Source: Lingula anatina (Eukaryota > Brachiopoda > Lingulata > Lingulida > Lingulidae). From it: a stretch of DNA of 64,000 nucleotides. The notes beneath the pieces are model-generated. The model saw only the letters and a list, made by a program, of their open reading frames with translations, searched no databases and was not told where the DNA came from. Shown here one piece after another: positions 1-13,905 of the stretch (positions within the stretch are counted from its first letter, which is position 1; each line of letters begins with the position of its first letter). The stretch covers positions 246,258-310,257 of the forward strand of contig NW_019775457.1 of the NCBI RefSeq assembly GCF_001039355.2. Reading direction: 5' to 3'. A program made the translations under genes and the position numbers.

Positions 1-382
1 TTCACTCTTTCATCAGTATTATTGAACAATTTGATAAGCTTCTTGTCTTTTTCAATATTGCCAGTTGAGTTATCCCTTTGATAAGACATAGTAGATGTTA
101 GGTGTTGGTGTAAATACTACCTTATATTAAAGGTATACCAACAAAAATTCTGTCAAATATAGTTATTTGATGGTATTTTTTCATTGATATATTAAAGACA
201 GTAAAATGAGCAAGCTGCATGAATAAAGAATAATCTTGAAATGTGTGTCTTCAGTGATGATAACATACTGGAAAAAGACCATCCACTGTGAGAAACCCAA
301 GCTAACATTGCCAAAAATTTTCACTAATTTTGTAAAAACCTTGTCAGTGTGTAGATTACTGTAAATGACTTATACATTTCAG

Positions 383-3300
383 CTAATCAGACAAAGAGAA
401 GGCTTGATTAACCTTTACCCCCTAGACAAATCAGTGCAAGTGGAATTGCTGTCTTTAAAATTTACAATCCTGGTAAGTATTGAACTGAAAACAGTAAGTG
501 ATGATATTTCATACAGCTGTCTCTCTTATCTTTGTGTGGTAGTTTCTCCAACCTAACAACTATTCATTGTAAGTCCCTTCAATCGTTGTAGTATATGACA
601 ACAAACCAGCAGCTTGTGTTCACTATTGCAGCCCGCCAGGGACAGCAGTGGGGCAGCCATAGCCCTGTTTACTGCACGTTACCACAACCCCGCCAGCACC
701 TCACACCAGGCCGTGTTGAAAGCCTTGATGTTCCAGCTGGACTCTGCTCTTGAAAGGTAACAACTACACTACTGGATAATATAGGGAATTCTTTAAGTTA
801 TCTGGTGTAACCTACACAACTACACTACTGGATAATATAGGGAATTCTTTAAGTTATCTGGTGTAACCTACACAACTACACTACTGGATAATATAGGGAA
901 TTCTTTAAGTTATCTGGTGTAACCTACACAACTACACTACTGGATAATATAGGGAATTCTTTAAGTTATCTGGTGTAACCTACACAACTACACTACTGGA
1001 TAATATAGGGAATTCTTTAAGTTATCTGGTGTAACCTACACAACTACACTACTGGATAATATAGGGAATTCTTTAAGTTATCTGGTGTAACCTACACAAC
1101 TACACTACTGGATAATATAGGGAATTCTTTAAGTTATCTGGTGTAACCTACACAACTACACTACTGGATAATATAGGGAATTCTTTAAGTTATCTGGTGT
1201 AACCTACACAACTACACTACTGGATAATATAGGGAATTCTTTAAGTTATCTGGTGTAACCTACACAACTACACTACTGGATAATATAGGGAATTCTTTAA
1301 GTTATCTGGTGTAACCTACACAACTACACTACTGGATAATATAGGGAATTCTTTAAGTTATCTGGTGTAACCTACACAACTACACTACTGGATAATATAG
1401 GGAATTCTTTAAGTTATCTGGTGTAACCTACACAGCTACACTACTGGATAATATAGGGAATTCTTTAAGTTATCTGGTGTAACCTACACAATTACACTAC
1501 TGGATAATATAGGGAATTCTTTGTTATATTTTACCAAAGTAAGTAGCATTATACATTATGTGTCATGACTAATTAGCAAATGCTTCAGAAAACAATTCAT
1601 TATGTGTCATGACTTATTAGCAAATGCTTCAGAAAACGGGAAAAAAACAGATGAATTCCCTCATCACATAGTACATGCATATCTGAAAAAGCATACATCT
1701 TCAACTTCCTTCTATTTTTCAGCACTGAAACTCAAAGGAATGGACTAGTATTTATTTATGACATGACTGGATCAAAATACAGCAATTTTGACTATGACCT
1801 AAGTATTAAGATATTGGACTTGCTAAAGGTAAGGAACATTGTTATTGACTGGTTAAAAGGGTTGGAGTTAGGACAACATTTGCATTATTTAAAAAAAACA
1901 AAATAAACAGTTGATGTCAATACCAAAAATATTAAAATTTGATGCAAGACTTATTTTGTGATGTTAATTAAATTAACTGTCTCAGATTTTTATTTCTAAT
2001 ATCTGCAGAAGACTAACATAGTAGCATGTTGTGTTTTCCTTACTGATATTTCTTTTGTATAAAAAGACTTCTGTCATTCCAGGGTGGTTTTCCTGCCAGG
2101 TTAAAGAAAGTCCTGGTTGTTACAGCACCCTTGTGGTTCAAAGCTCCCTTCAAAATACTCAGATTATTTGTACGACAAAAACTTCGAGACCGGGTAAGTC
2201 TGGCCCTGGGCTCAGAGTGGTGGATCTGCTCATTTGTTACAAGTCAATAAAGTACTGACTGTTATGAATTGCTACAATTACTGTAGCATTAGAGTGAGAC
2301 TACGGCCATGTCTGAAATCAGTGTGCACTCTTGTAGTATGATTTGTCCTGTTTTAACTGTGCCTTTAGAATTATTCCTTCTTATTATTGTCAGTGGCAAA
2401 CAGCCAGGGAGAGCTGAGGTAAGAAAAGCACACCACGATGTACATGGCTGGTTTTCTATTGCAGGTATTCACTGTGAACAGCCCCCAGTTGACAGATCAC
2501 ATCCCTGTGGAGTCTCTTCCCAAACAACTAGGGGGAACACTAGATGTGGACCATCAGGCATGGCTCAAACATTGTCTCAAACATGGTGCAATGAAAGTGG
2601 ATGACAAGATGTTTGAAAGCTTTCTCAAAGCAGCAAGGAATGATTCTAATATAGTAGTAGCAAACAGTGTGAAAGGCACCTCTGACAATAGTCCCGTGTC
2701 TCCTGTCAGTGAGGACCTGGACTCCCAGGGCTCCAAGGAGACTGTCAGTGAGAAACATAACCATGAGGAGAGAGAGAAAGAAGTAGAGGAGGAGAAACCT
2801 GGGAATGAGGCCTCCAGAGACATGAACGGCCAGGCCGAGGTTTACACATTAAGTAACAGTGATGAGTCCAGTGAAGTGGGCTCACCCCCCTGTAAGAGGG
2901 CCGTGGAGTCCTCCCCTGACCTAAGCCCAGTGTCTGGTCAGCTCCAGCCACAACTGCCCAGGAAGAAGCGTCCGGCAGATGCAGACTTTGATGATGGTTC
3001 CATTCATACCTCACAGAACCAGGGCATGTCTATAGAGGAGTTTGCTAAGATGGTGAAGGCCAAGGGGAAGCAGGGACTGTACAAAGAGTATGCTTTCCTG
3101 AAGGCAGAGGCACCAAAAGGCACATTCAATGATTCAAAGTAAGTGTCTGCATTATAGGATCTGACAAAAAATCTAATATTTCTTTAAGTAAACTTCAAGG
3201 CAGACTGGTGATCTAAACATATATTGTACATGAACTGAAGTAATTACACATTAGTTTCTTCATCTTAGAGATAAGGATAATGGCAGCTGTGTATTTCAGA

Positions 3301-3471
3301 GCTCGGCACAATCTCCCCAAGAACCGTTACACTGATGTCCTGTGTTTGGACCACAGTAGAGTGAGACTAGAATGTATTGATGGGGACCCCACCACTGACT
3401 ACATCAATGCTAACTTTGTGGACGGGTACAAGCAGAGAAATGCTTATATATCCACACAGGGTAAGGGAGCA

Positions 3472-3517
<46 letters not shown>

Positions 3518-6500
3518 AGAGAGAGAGAGAGATAAGGGGGGGGGGGAGAGATATAAAATTTGCTTCATCTTCAGTGTTATTCCTGTTCTCCAGGGCTTTT
3601 CCCAGGATTTGGGGTACAGGCTGTCCAAAAGTATCACCTGTAATTTCCCACAAAATTTCAGGGAGTCCAAGCCATTATTTTTCAAAAAATAATAAGCTGT
3701 CCAGCTGTCTTTGAAAATATAGGCCGTTCAGTGATAGTGGCCGCAGTCTAAATGACCACTGAATGGTTTGCTGGGCAAAGCCTTGCTGCGCACGCATATG
3801 TCATTGAAGTTTTAATATTTTACTCCTTCAGTATAAGCTGAGAAAGGGGGAAGTGCACGTATGTATACATCTCCATATTGAAAAACGTCATGTTCCAGCT
3901 TGTCTCAAGTCTAATACACTCAGATGCCCTCCAGCTTATGTTTGGCATTCAGAATTCCATGCAGTGTGCTTAACAATTTAAAAAGATGTCATAGCTCATG
4001 AAAACCCAAAATTATTCCTTCAGCCAAAAATGTTCCTTAAAAACCGACTGGATTGCTTAATAAAGAAAGCAGTATCCACCAGTTTTCCTATTTTAAGTTT
4101 ATCCTCCTTTGCCTGTGCTGCCAAGTTCTCATGACTCCTGCTTATGACATCAGCACAGTTCTGGCGAGGTGTGGCACCAATGTAAACAAACCACAGAGTG
4201 GTGAACTGAACCAGAATATCTACATCTAAACACATACTTCTTATAAACACTGCTTGTTGATACCAGCCAGCCATTAGAACAGCCTCCTGCAGTACTTTGA
4301 GACAACAGATTCATGATTGACAAGTCCAATTACCTGTTACACCTAGAGTCAGCTCTCTATTGGTTTTTCCACTTTCTGTTTCCAAGGGCTAATTATATGT
4401 TCATCCATTTATATTGATGGAGAAGGAACAGTAGTCAGTTTGTCTTGAAATCTGATTCTCCTTCAGTCTTAAAAGCAAGAACTTCTTCATGATTGTTAAG
4501 AACTGGGTGAAAAACTAACTTGGTCAATGACTTTGATTTCACCATTTTGATGGTTGGTGAAAAATGCTGATATTCTTTTCATTAGAATTTTATCATAATT
4601 CTTTACCTAGGATTGGTTAGTTGAAACATTGCATTTGTATCATCTCTTATTGCTTTAACTTCTGTGACGAATAAACGCCCCCCATCCCTTCAAAGATTAA
4701 TGCTGCTGTTGCACTCCCAGTGGAATTGTTCAAGTATAGGTTTATAAAAACTTATTTTAATTGCTCTTCTCTGAGATCATTGTTGACCAGTAAAATTCAT
4801 TATTTGTATATCACCTTTGTTACAGTATGTAAGCCTCTGTATATTTTGAATGTTTGTATTTTTAAGTTATTATTTCTATATAAATTATACCCATGGAAAG
4901 AACTTTTTTTTCATTCATAAGTTGAAGTGTTAGATGACAGTTACAGGCCTGTTTTTATCCTTTGATCACAAAGAAGATTTTATGTAAAATAAAGTATTAT
5001 GTCCTTTTCAGGGCCACTTCCAAAGTCTTTTGATGATTTCTGGAGAATGGTCTGGGAGCAGCAGGCACTGATCATAGTCATGACAACAAAGTGAGTTTTG
5101 ATGAAATAAATGGTGATGATCATCATGACAACAAAGTGCTGGTCATTGTCAGGGCAACCAATTGGTGTTTTATTCTTCTCTCTAGAAATATAGTTTGTCA
5201 GGTGCATTAAATAACAATGTGCATGTGCAGTTTGTATCAGGCAGCTTTCACTTGTGAACAGTTGATTATTTGAACTATACACCTTTATCAAATAGACTTA
5301 GTTGAACTAAGAGAAAAATTATCATATATGTCATAGTCTAGAGTTAAATTTATAATTTGAAAACTTAAACTGCCAATAAAAATGAAATAGAAGCAAATTA
5401 TTCTGTGCACTGTGACCACATGCTGTGATATGTAACTATTTCAGAGCTGTGGAGAGGAACCGTGTGAAGTGTGGGCAGTACTGGCCTAATGAGGAAGACA
5501 CCTATGAACAATATGGAGACTTAATTGTTATCAACACCAAAATAGAACTGAACAAAGATTACACAGTCTCTACACTAGTAATACAGAACCCTAAGGTAGG
5601 GGGAGGTTTTTATCTTTTCACCATTATGATAAATATCAATAATAAAAAACAGAATGAGTGTGCATTTTGAGATTAAAGTTATAGTTGTAAAAAAGGACCA
5701 TGCCCCTTAAAGAAATGCGAATTCTAGAATTGTGAGGCACTAGGAGGGTTATAACAAAGGTAAAATAAAACAATCTGTAAACTTTCAGACAGAGGAGCAC
5801 AGGACAGTGACCCACTTTCAGTTCACCAGCTGGCCAGACTATGGCGTCCCCCACTCGGCCTCAGGATTCCTTGACTTCATGTTCCGGGTACGTCGACACC
5901 AAGAGCAAAGAGTGTCAGAGCTTGGTGGCAGCTGGAAAGGCCACCCCCTGGGGCCCCCCATAATTATACACTGCAGTGCTGGAATAGGGAGAACAGGTTA
6001 GTATGGGTATATTACCTCTGACTTGGGTTATATCAGCTGGAAGGGTCATTAACTGGGATATAAGCTGTACTATTGGCATTGGGATAAATAGAATTCCTTG
6101 ATAGCTTCAATTTTAATTTTAAGTAATTCTCTTATATAACTTTGATTGGTAACTCTTCATTTTTTCCCATCCCTGTAACTGCCTTCTTGTAACTGACTCC
6201 CTGTAACTGCCTTCNNNNNNNNNNNNNNNNNNNNNNNNNNNNNNNNNNNNNNNNNNNNNNNNNNNNNNNNNNNNNNNNNNNNNNNNNNNNNNNNNNNNNN
6301 NNNNNNNNNNNNNNNNNNNNNNNNNNNNNNNNNNNNNNNNNNNNNNNNNNNNNNNNNNNNNNNNNNNNNNNNNNNNNNNNNNNNNNNNNNNNNNTCCCTT
6401 CAAAGATTAATGCTGCTGTTGCACTCCCAGTGGAATTGTTCAAGTATAGGTTTATAAAAACTTATTTTAATTGCTCTTCTCTGAGATCATTGTTGACCAG

Positions 6501-8313
6501 TAAAATTCATTATTTGTATATCACCTTTGTTACAGTATGTAAGCCTCTGTATATTTTGAATGTTTGTATTTTTAAGTTATTATTTCTATATAAATTATAC
6601 CCATGGAAAGAACTTTTTTTTCATTCATAAGTTGAAGTGTTAGATGACAGTTACAGGCCTGTTTTTATCCTTTGATCACAAAGAAGATTTTATGTAAAAT
6701 AAAGTATTATGTCCTTTTCAGGGCCACTTCCAAAGTCTTTTGATGATTTCTGGAGAATGGTCTGGGAGCAGCAGGCACTGATCATAGTCATGACAACAAA
6801 GTGAGTTTTGATGAAATAAATGGTGATGATCATCATGACAACAAAGTGCTGGTCATTGTCAGGGCAACCAATTGGTGTTTTATTCTTCTCTCTAGAAATA
6901 TAGTTTGTCAGGTGCATTAAATAACAATGTGCATGTGCAGTTTGTATCAGGCAGCTTTCACTTGTGAACAGTTGATTATTTGAACTATACACCTTTATCA
7001 AATAGACTTAGTTGAACTAAGAGAAAAATTATCATATATGTCATAGTCTAGAGTTAAATTTATAATTTGAAAACTTAAACTGCCAATAAAAATGAAATAG
7101 AAGCAATTATTCTGTGCACTGTGACCACATGCTGTGATATGTAACTATTTCAGAGCTGTGGAGAGGAACCGTGTGAAGTGTGGGCAGTACTGGCCTAATG
7201 AGGAAGACACCTATGAACAATATGGAGACTTAATTGTTATCAACACCAAAATAGAACTGAACAAAGATTACACAGTCTCTACACTAGTAATACAGAACCC
7301 TAAGGTAGGGGGAGGTTTTTATCTTTTCACCATTATGATAAATATCAATAATAAAAAACAGAATGAGTGTGCATTTTGAGATTAAAGTTATAGTTGTAAA
7401 AAAGGACCATGCCCCTTAAAGAAATGCGAATTCTAGAATTGTGAGGCACTAGGAGGGTTATAACAAAGGTAAAATAAAACAATCTGTAAACTTTCAGACA
7501 GAGGAGCACAGGACAGTGACCCACTTTCAGTTCACCAGCTGGCCAGACTATGGCGTCCCCCACTCGGCCTCAGGATTCCTTGACTTCATGTTCCGGGTAC
7601 GTCGACACCAAGAGCAAAGAGTGTCAGAGCTTGGTGGCAGCTGGAAAGGCCACCCCCTGGGGCCCCCCATAATTATACACTGCAGTGCTGGAATAGGGAG
7701 AACAGGTTAGTATGGGTATATTACCTCTGACTTGGGTTATATCAGCTGGAAGGGTCATTAACTGGGATATAAGCTGTACTATTGGCATTGGGATAAATAG
7801 AATTCCTTGATAGCTTCAATTTTAATTTTAAGTAATTCTCTTATATAACTTTGATTGGTAACTCTTCATTTTTTCCCATCCCTGTAACTGCCTTCTTGTA
7901 ACTGACTCCCTGTAACTGGCTCCATATGTAACTGCCTTCCTGTAACTGGCTCCATATGTAACTGCCTTCTTGTAACTGGCTCCTTGTAACTGCCTTCTTG
8001 AAACTGGTTCTCTGTAACCAACTCCCTGTAATCAGCCCCCTAGATCTTGTCCCTGTTATAACTGACTGCTATTTGAATGCTTTTAGGAACCTTCATTACC
8101 ATGGACATCTGTACTAAGTGGCTGGCAGATGACTGTAAGGTGGATGTGGAGTCTACAGTGCAAAGAATACGGTCACAACGTGCTTTCAGTATACAGATGC
8201 CAGACCAGTACGTGTTCTGTCATCTGGCATTACTGGAACATGCACAGCGCGAAGGCGTATTGGGAGAGATCGACTTGGACGGATTTGATGATAGTGAAAG
8301 TGAAAGTGATTGA
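383..8313 (+). CDS. PTPN9: PTPN9/MEG2-like tyrosine phosphatase, 5' end missing
   Basis: Cytosolic protein-tyrosine phosphatase with an N-terminal CRAL-TRIO (Sec14) lipid-binding domain; the family acts on secretory vesicles. Exons: 383-472, 632-756, 1723-1828, 2083-2193, 2465-3138, 3300-3460, 6722-6800, 7154-7304, 7498-7705, 8087-8313. They join in frame to about 643 residues. The first four exons are CRAL-TRIO ([24 protein letters not shown]). The 674-nt exon is a low-complexity acidic/Ser linker ending in a [19 protein letters not shown] segment. The phosphatase domain shows the pTyr loop KNRYTDVL, the WPD loop SWPDYGVP and the P-loop [10 protein letters not shown], with catalytic Cys and Arg present. 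The order CRAL-TRIO then PTP identifies PTPN9. The start and first exons lie upstream of the window. Exons 5012-5090, 5445-5595 and 5789-5996 are a redundant copy of the three exons at 6722-7705, and 11095-11321 repeats the last exon; both look like unmerged alleles. Confidence 0.93.
762..1522 (+). repeat. 56-bp minisatellite starting at a splice donor
   Basis: About 13.6 nearly identical head-to-tail copies of a 56-bp unit (core ACTACTGGATAATATAGGG). The array begins five bases into the intron, directly after the donor GAAAG/GTAAC of the PTPN9 exon ending at 756. The unit junction (TCTGGTGTAACC) resembles the donor context. Only the last two copies carry substitutions near their starts, which indicates recent expansion or homogenisation. 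Confidence 0.95.
3473..3540 (+). repeat. (GT)n tract followed by GA/G-rich tract
   Basis: A GT dinucleotide run starts a few bases after the donor of the PTPN9 exon ending at 3460. It is followed by a short (GA)n and a G run. The rest of this intron (to 5011) has no recognised gene. Confidence 0.9.
4686..6214 (+). other. Redundant assembly block, copy 1 (three PTPN9 exons)
   Basis: This stretch is nearly base-identical to 6395-7925, including introns. I saw one single-base indel (near 5395 versus 7104). It ends abruptly at the N run. It repeats the exons at 5012-5090, 5445-5595 and 5789-5996. Equal intron and exon identity, and the gap at the junction, favour unmerged haplotypes or a contig overlap over a biological exon duplication. 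Confidence 0.8.
6215..6394. other. Assembly gap (180 N)
   Basis: A run of N separates the two copies of the PTPN9 exon block. The true sequence here is probably a GTAACTG-type repeat that prevented merging. Confidence 0.99.
7868..8040 (+). repeat. GTAACTG minisatellite in last PTPN9 intron
   Basis: Degenerate tandem units of the form TGTAACTGGCTCC and TGTAACTGCCTTC lie in the intron before the last PTPN9 exon (acceptor at 8086). The same array restarts after the single N at 10915, where position 10916 corresponds to 7908. This repeat therefore caused at least two assembly breaks. Confidence 0.85.
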
Positions 8314-10914
8314 CAAATTTAAAGGACAGGAATTCAGTGCATTATAGTCACTCACAGCCTCAGTGATATGGAAGATGTGTATAGCATCCAGATCCAGGAC
8401 AAACATACTTAATGGCAATAGATAAAGTTCAGTTTTAGTTCCTGCTGTGAACAGCTGTGTATTGTCCTGTCACTAGGTAGTCATGGGATATGGAGAAGGT
8501 TGTCAGTGCAGTGGATTCCACTCAGCTGCCCATAGGATCAACAACTGACAGTCTGGATACAGGGATGTCACTGCAGCATACATTATTGTATTAAATACAA
8601 CTATACCATGTTACTCAACATTATCACACAAGATGTGTTGTAAGTAGAGTGGACAGTCCACTTACACAGAGGTGGAAATCTCTGGATATATTTGCTGTAC
8701 AAGCAGCTACTCATGACGCATCTAGGTTCACAAGAACTCAATTCAACTAGTAGCAGTATGTATGGAAATGGAAAAATAATTAGGATAACAAAACAGAAAT
8801 GCTTACTTTATATAATGTTGTTTCAAATTATAAACTAGATTTCTGTGAATTGCTTCCTTTATTAGAGTATTAGGTAGTATTTATTGGACATCATTCAATG
8901 TGAAAATGCAAACATAAAGTGAAGGGATAGTTTCAGTTTTGATTGACTGATCCCAATAACAAAGGTTTAACTACATAACTATGACAAAGGTTAAGCTACA
9001 TAGTTATAAAATAAAATAACAACATTACTTCAAAACTACATAACTAATAAAAATGTCAAGCAACAACAAAAAACATACGTTGTGGTTTATCTAATTTTAT
9101 TTATTTTTCTTTCAGTTAACTTCTGATTCCATTTTCCTCTTAGTTGACACATTCCATGTAGTCTTCTTGTTTTCAGAAACTGGAAGTTTTCACCTTACAT
9201 TTTATTTTGACTGAAAATATAGTGTACAAACTTAATATGCAGTTGCAGCCTGCATATTTTGGAGACATTGACAGTTCATTATATTTTAAACAAGTTCTCT
9301 ACTCTCAACACAGCAGACCATAGTTGTAAGTACTGGGAAACTGTGAACTCTTTCTTTCTGGCGCAGTGCAATGTCTTAATCCAGTGTACATATAGATATA
9401 TGTGGTGTAGTAACTGTACAAGTGAAATTGTAGCTCTGTCAATTCTGTGTCATCCCTACACAGTTGTTAACTTGGCTTGGGTAGTGTACAAATTGCACAG
9501 GTTAAAACTGTAGACAAGATTATATGTGGTAAATTAATGGATGGCAAATTGTGTTGCATATATATAAATATATTTGGAAACATAAAATGGCATGAAGCAC
9601 ATCAAGATGTACTTAAATTCTAGACACAGGACTTGATGGACATATAAGATATGCTAAAATGAGTGAAAGAGCATTGGTATTTTTTCTGTGGAATATATAA
9701 AGCAAGTAGCAAAATTACAATGTAAGGGCAGTTTAATTGTGCATCCACAGTATATTCAATGTAAAGTTTGCCTGTATAATATATTATAGATAAAAATGGA
9801 GTTGCGTATCTGATGCTTGTTGTCTTGTCTTCTATCTCTTATTGTACCACAGCAACATCAACCAGTAGTTTCTCATTGTATTATACAGTATCATTTATTT
9901 ATTTATTAGTTAATAAATGACAGAGTTCAGTATATAAGTTGCTTCAATGTGAAGTGTTTTAAATGAGTTTTGTACTTTGATATTATAAGTTAATCAGCTG
10001 GGTTTGTATTCCTCACCAGATATATTTCCATATTTTGTATATAAACAGGAACTATCTGTCACAGTTACCCATCAATAACACCATTCATAAAGAAAAGCAT
10101 TGTAGTGTAACTATTAAGATAAAACTTTGAAAATATTGATATAAAAAGTATTCAGCTAGAATACAAAATTATTATTTATGATACTTTTATATTATTATAT
10201 GTACAAGTATATAAGTTATATTGTGTATGATAAAAGTACAAATGTAGTAGATATGGCTATATTGTAATAATAAATATGAATAGATTATATGTGCTTGTTC
10301 CTGATGACATGATTTCATTTATTACCCTCCTGAAAAACTGACAATGACAGTATGGGTAAGAATGGGATGTCTTCTAAGTGGCCACGTACAAAATGTTGTA
10401 CTATTTAGAAGTGATCTGCATCTGTATGTACTTTTTAAACTTCTAGCTGTCACACTTGTGGTTCCTTTTTTCCTGGCAAAACTAGTGATTTTAGAGATAC
10501 TCTCTGCTGATTGTAACATTTAATACAGAGAAACAGAATTGTAATTGTTAAACACTATAGTACAAAAAAGGACCGATGCAGATTTGTCCAGAAAATTTGT
10601 AAAAAAAATTATGAAAAAGTTTTCAGGTGCAATTCCCCAGATCCCTATGTAAAATTGACCACGTTAAATGTTTTCATTTTCTGGACTTCTGTTTAAAAGG
10701 TCTACTTTCATCTTTAAAAAATAACCATTTTACCTGCTCTTCTACTACATGCACACACACAGACACAAAAAAAAAAGAAAAAAAAATCAAGGAAATTTTA
10801 TTGTTGCACATAATATTTTTGGTTATTAACACTGTTTTCTTTCTTTCTTTCTTTTTTTATGAAAAGTTTTAAATGAAAAGAAGAGGAGCGTGTGTTTTAA
10901 AAAAGGGGGCGTCT
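8314..10914 (+). other. PTPN9 3' UTR and downstream sequence, copy 1
   Basis: AT-rich sequence follows the PTPN9 stop, with no further coding exon recognised. AATAAATATG-type poly(A) signals occur near 10269, a plausible transcript end. Short open frames here lack any similarity I recognise. The last bases before the single N at 10915 differ from the second copy, marking the join. Confidence 0.6.
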
Positions 10915-10915
10915 N

Positions 10916-12564
10916 CCCTGTAACTGGCTCCATATGTAACTGCCTTCCTGTAACTGGCTCCATATGTAACTGCCTTCTTGTAACTGGCTCCTTGTAACTG
11001 CCTTCTTGTAACTGGTTCTCTGTAACCAACTCCCTGTAATCAACCCCCTAGATCTTGTCCCTGTTATAACTGACTGCTATTTGAATGCTTTTAGGAACCT
11101 TCATTACCATGGACATCTGTACTAAGTGGCTGGCAGATGACTGTAAGGTGGATGTGGAGTCTACAGTGCAAAGAATACGGTCACAACGTGCTTTCAGTAT
11201 ACAGATGCCAGACCAGTACGTGTTCTGTCATCTGGCATTACTGGAACATGCACAGCGCGAAGGCGTATTGGGAGAGATCGACTTGGACGGATTTGATGAT
11301 AGTGAAAGTGAAAGTGATTGACAAATTTAAAGGACAGGAATTCAGTGCATTATAGTCACTCACAGCCTCAGTGATATGGAAGATGTGTATAGCATCCAGA
11401 TCCAGGACAAACATACTGAATGGCAATAGATAAAGTTCAGTTTTAGTTCCTGCTGTGAACAGCTGTGTATTGTCCTGTCACTAGGTAGTCATGGGATATG
11501 GAGAAGGTTGTCAGTGCAGTGGATTCCACTCAGCTGCCCACAGGATCAACAACTGACAGTCTGGATACAGGGATGTTACTGCAGCATACATTATTGTATT
11601 AAATACAACTATACCATGTTACTCAACATTATCACACAAGATGTGTTGTAAGTAGAGTGGACAGTCCACTTACACAGAGGTGGAAATCTCTGGATATATT
11701 TGCTGTACAAGCAGCTACTGTCATGACGCATCTAGGTTCACAAGAACTCAATTCAACTAGTAGCAGTATGTATGGAAATGGAAAAATAATTAGGATAACA
11801 AAACAGAAATGCTTACTTTATATAATGTTGTTTCAAATTATAAACTAGATTTCTGTGAATTGCTTCCTTTATTAGAGTATTAGGTAGTATTTATTGGACA
11901 TCATTCAATGTGAAAATGCAAACATAAAGTGAAGGGATAGTTTCAGTTTTGATTGACTGATCCCAATAACAAAGGTTTAACTACATAACTATGACAAAGG
12001 TTAAGCTACATAGTTATAAAATAAAATAACAACATTACTTCAAAACTACATAACTGATAAAAATGTCAAGCAACAACAAAAAACATACGTTGTGGTTTAT
12101 CTAATTTTATTTATTTTTCTTTCAGTTAACTTCTGATTCCATTTTCCTCTTAGTTGACACATTCCATGTAGTCTTCTTGTTTTCAGAAACTGGAAGTTTT
12201 CACCTTACATTTTATTTTGACTGAAAATATGGTGTATAAACTTAATATGCAGTTGCAGCCTGCATATTTTGGAGACATTGACAGTTCATTATAATTTAAA
12301 CAAGTTCTCTACTGTGAACGCAGCAGACCATAGTTGTAAGTACTGGGAAACTGTGAACTCTTTCTTTCTGGCGCAGTGCAATGTCTTAATCCAGTGTACA
12401 TATAGATATATGTGGTGTAGTAACTGTACAAGTGAAATTGTAGCTCTGTCAATTCTGTGTCATCCTTACACAGTTGTTAACTTGGCTTGGGTAGTGTACA
12501 GATTGCACAGGTTAAAACTGTAGACAAGATTATATGTGGTAAATTAATGGATGGCAAATTGTGT

Positions 12565-12602
<38 letters not shown>

Positions 12603-13905
12603 GAAACATTAAATGGCATGAAGCACATCAAGATGTACTTAAATTCTAGACACAGGGCTTGATGGACATATAAGATATGCTAAAATGAGTGAAAGAGCAT
12701 TGGTATTTTTTCTGTGGAATATATAAAGCAAGTAGCAAAATTACAATGTAAGGGCAGTTTAATTGTGCATCCACAGTATATTCAATGTAAAGTTTGCCTG
12801 TATAATATATTATAGATAAAAATGGAGTCGCGTATCTGATGCTTGTTGTCTTGTCTTCTATCTCTTATTGTACCACAGCAACATCAACCAGTAGTTTCTC
12901 ATTGTATTATACAGTATCATTTATTTATTTATTAGTTAATAAATGACAGAGTTCAGTATATAAGTTGCTTCAATGTGAAGTGTTTTAAATGAGTTTTGTA
13001 CTTTGATATTATAAGTTAATCAGCTGGGTTTGTATTCCTCACCAGATATATTTCCATATTTTGTATATAAACAGGAACTGTCTGTCACAGTTACCCATCA
13101 ATAACACCATTCATAAAGAAAAGCATTGTAGTGTAACTATTAAGATAAAACTTTGAAAATATTGATATAAAAAGTATTCAGCTAGAATACAAAATTATTA
13201 TTTATGATACTTTTATATTATTATATGTACAAGTATATAAGTTATATTGTGTATGATAAAAGTACAAATGTAGTAGATATGGCTATATTGTAATAATAAA
13301 TATGAATAGATTATATGTGCTTGTTCCTGATGACATGATTTCATTTATTACCCTCCTGAAAAACTGACAATGACAGTATGGGTAAGAATGGGATGTCTTC
13401 TAAGTGGCCACGTACAAAATGTTGTACTATTTAGAAGTGATCTGCATCTGTATGTACTTTTTAAACTTCTAGCTGTCACACTTGTGGTTCCTTTTTTCCT
13501 GTCAAAACTAGTGATTTTAGAGAGAAACAGAATTGTAATTGTTAAACACTATAGTACAAAAAAGGACCGATGTAGATTTGTCCAGAAAATTTGTAAAAAA
13601 AATTATGAAAAAGTTTCAGGTGCAATTCCCCAGATCTCTATGTAAAATTGACCACGTTAAATGTTTTCATTTTCTGGACTTCTGTTTAAAAGGTCTACTT
13701 TCATCTTTAAAAAATAACCATTTTACCTGCTCTTCTACTACATGCACACACACAGACACAAAAAAAAAGAAAAAAAAAATCAAGGAATTTTTATTGTTGC
13801 ACATAATATTTTTGGTTATTAACACTGTTTTCTTTCTTTCTTTCTTTTTTTCTTTTTTTATGAAAAGTTTTAAATGAAAAGAAGAGCGTGTGTTTTAAAA
13901 AACCA
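10916..13905 (+). other. Redundant copy of the last PTPN9 exon and 3' flank
   Basis: Starting directly after the single N at 10915, this block repeats 7908-10890. It includes the last coding exon (11095-11321, identical protein) and the whole 3' flank. Differences are SNP-like substitutions and small indels, such as a (TA)n expansion at 12571-12598. That allele-like divergence argues for uncollapsed haplotypes. Only one of the two copies should be counted as gene content. Confidence 0.8.

Noticed and set aside
4686-13905. True tandem exon duplication in PTPN9
   Set aside because: Introns and 3' flanks are as similar as exons, with allele-like differences, and N joins lie at the edges.
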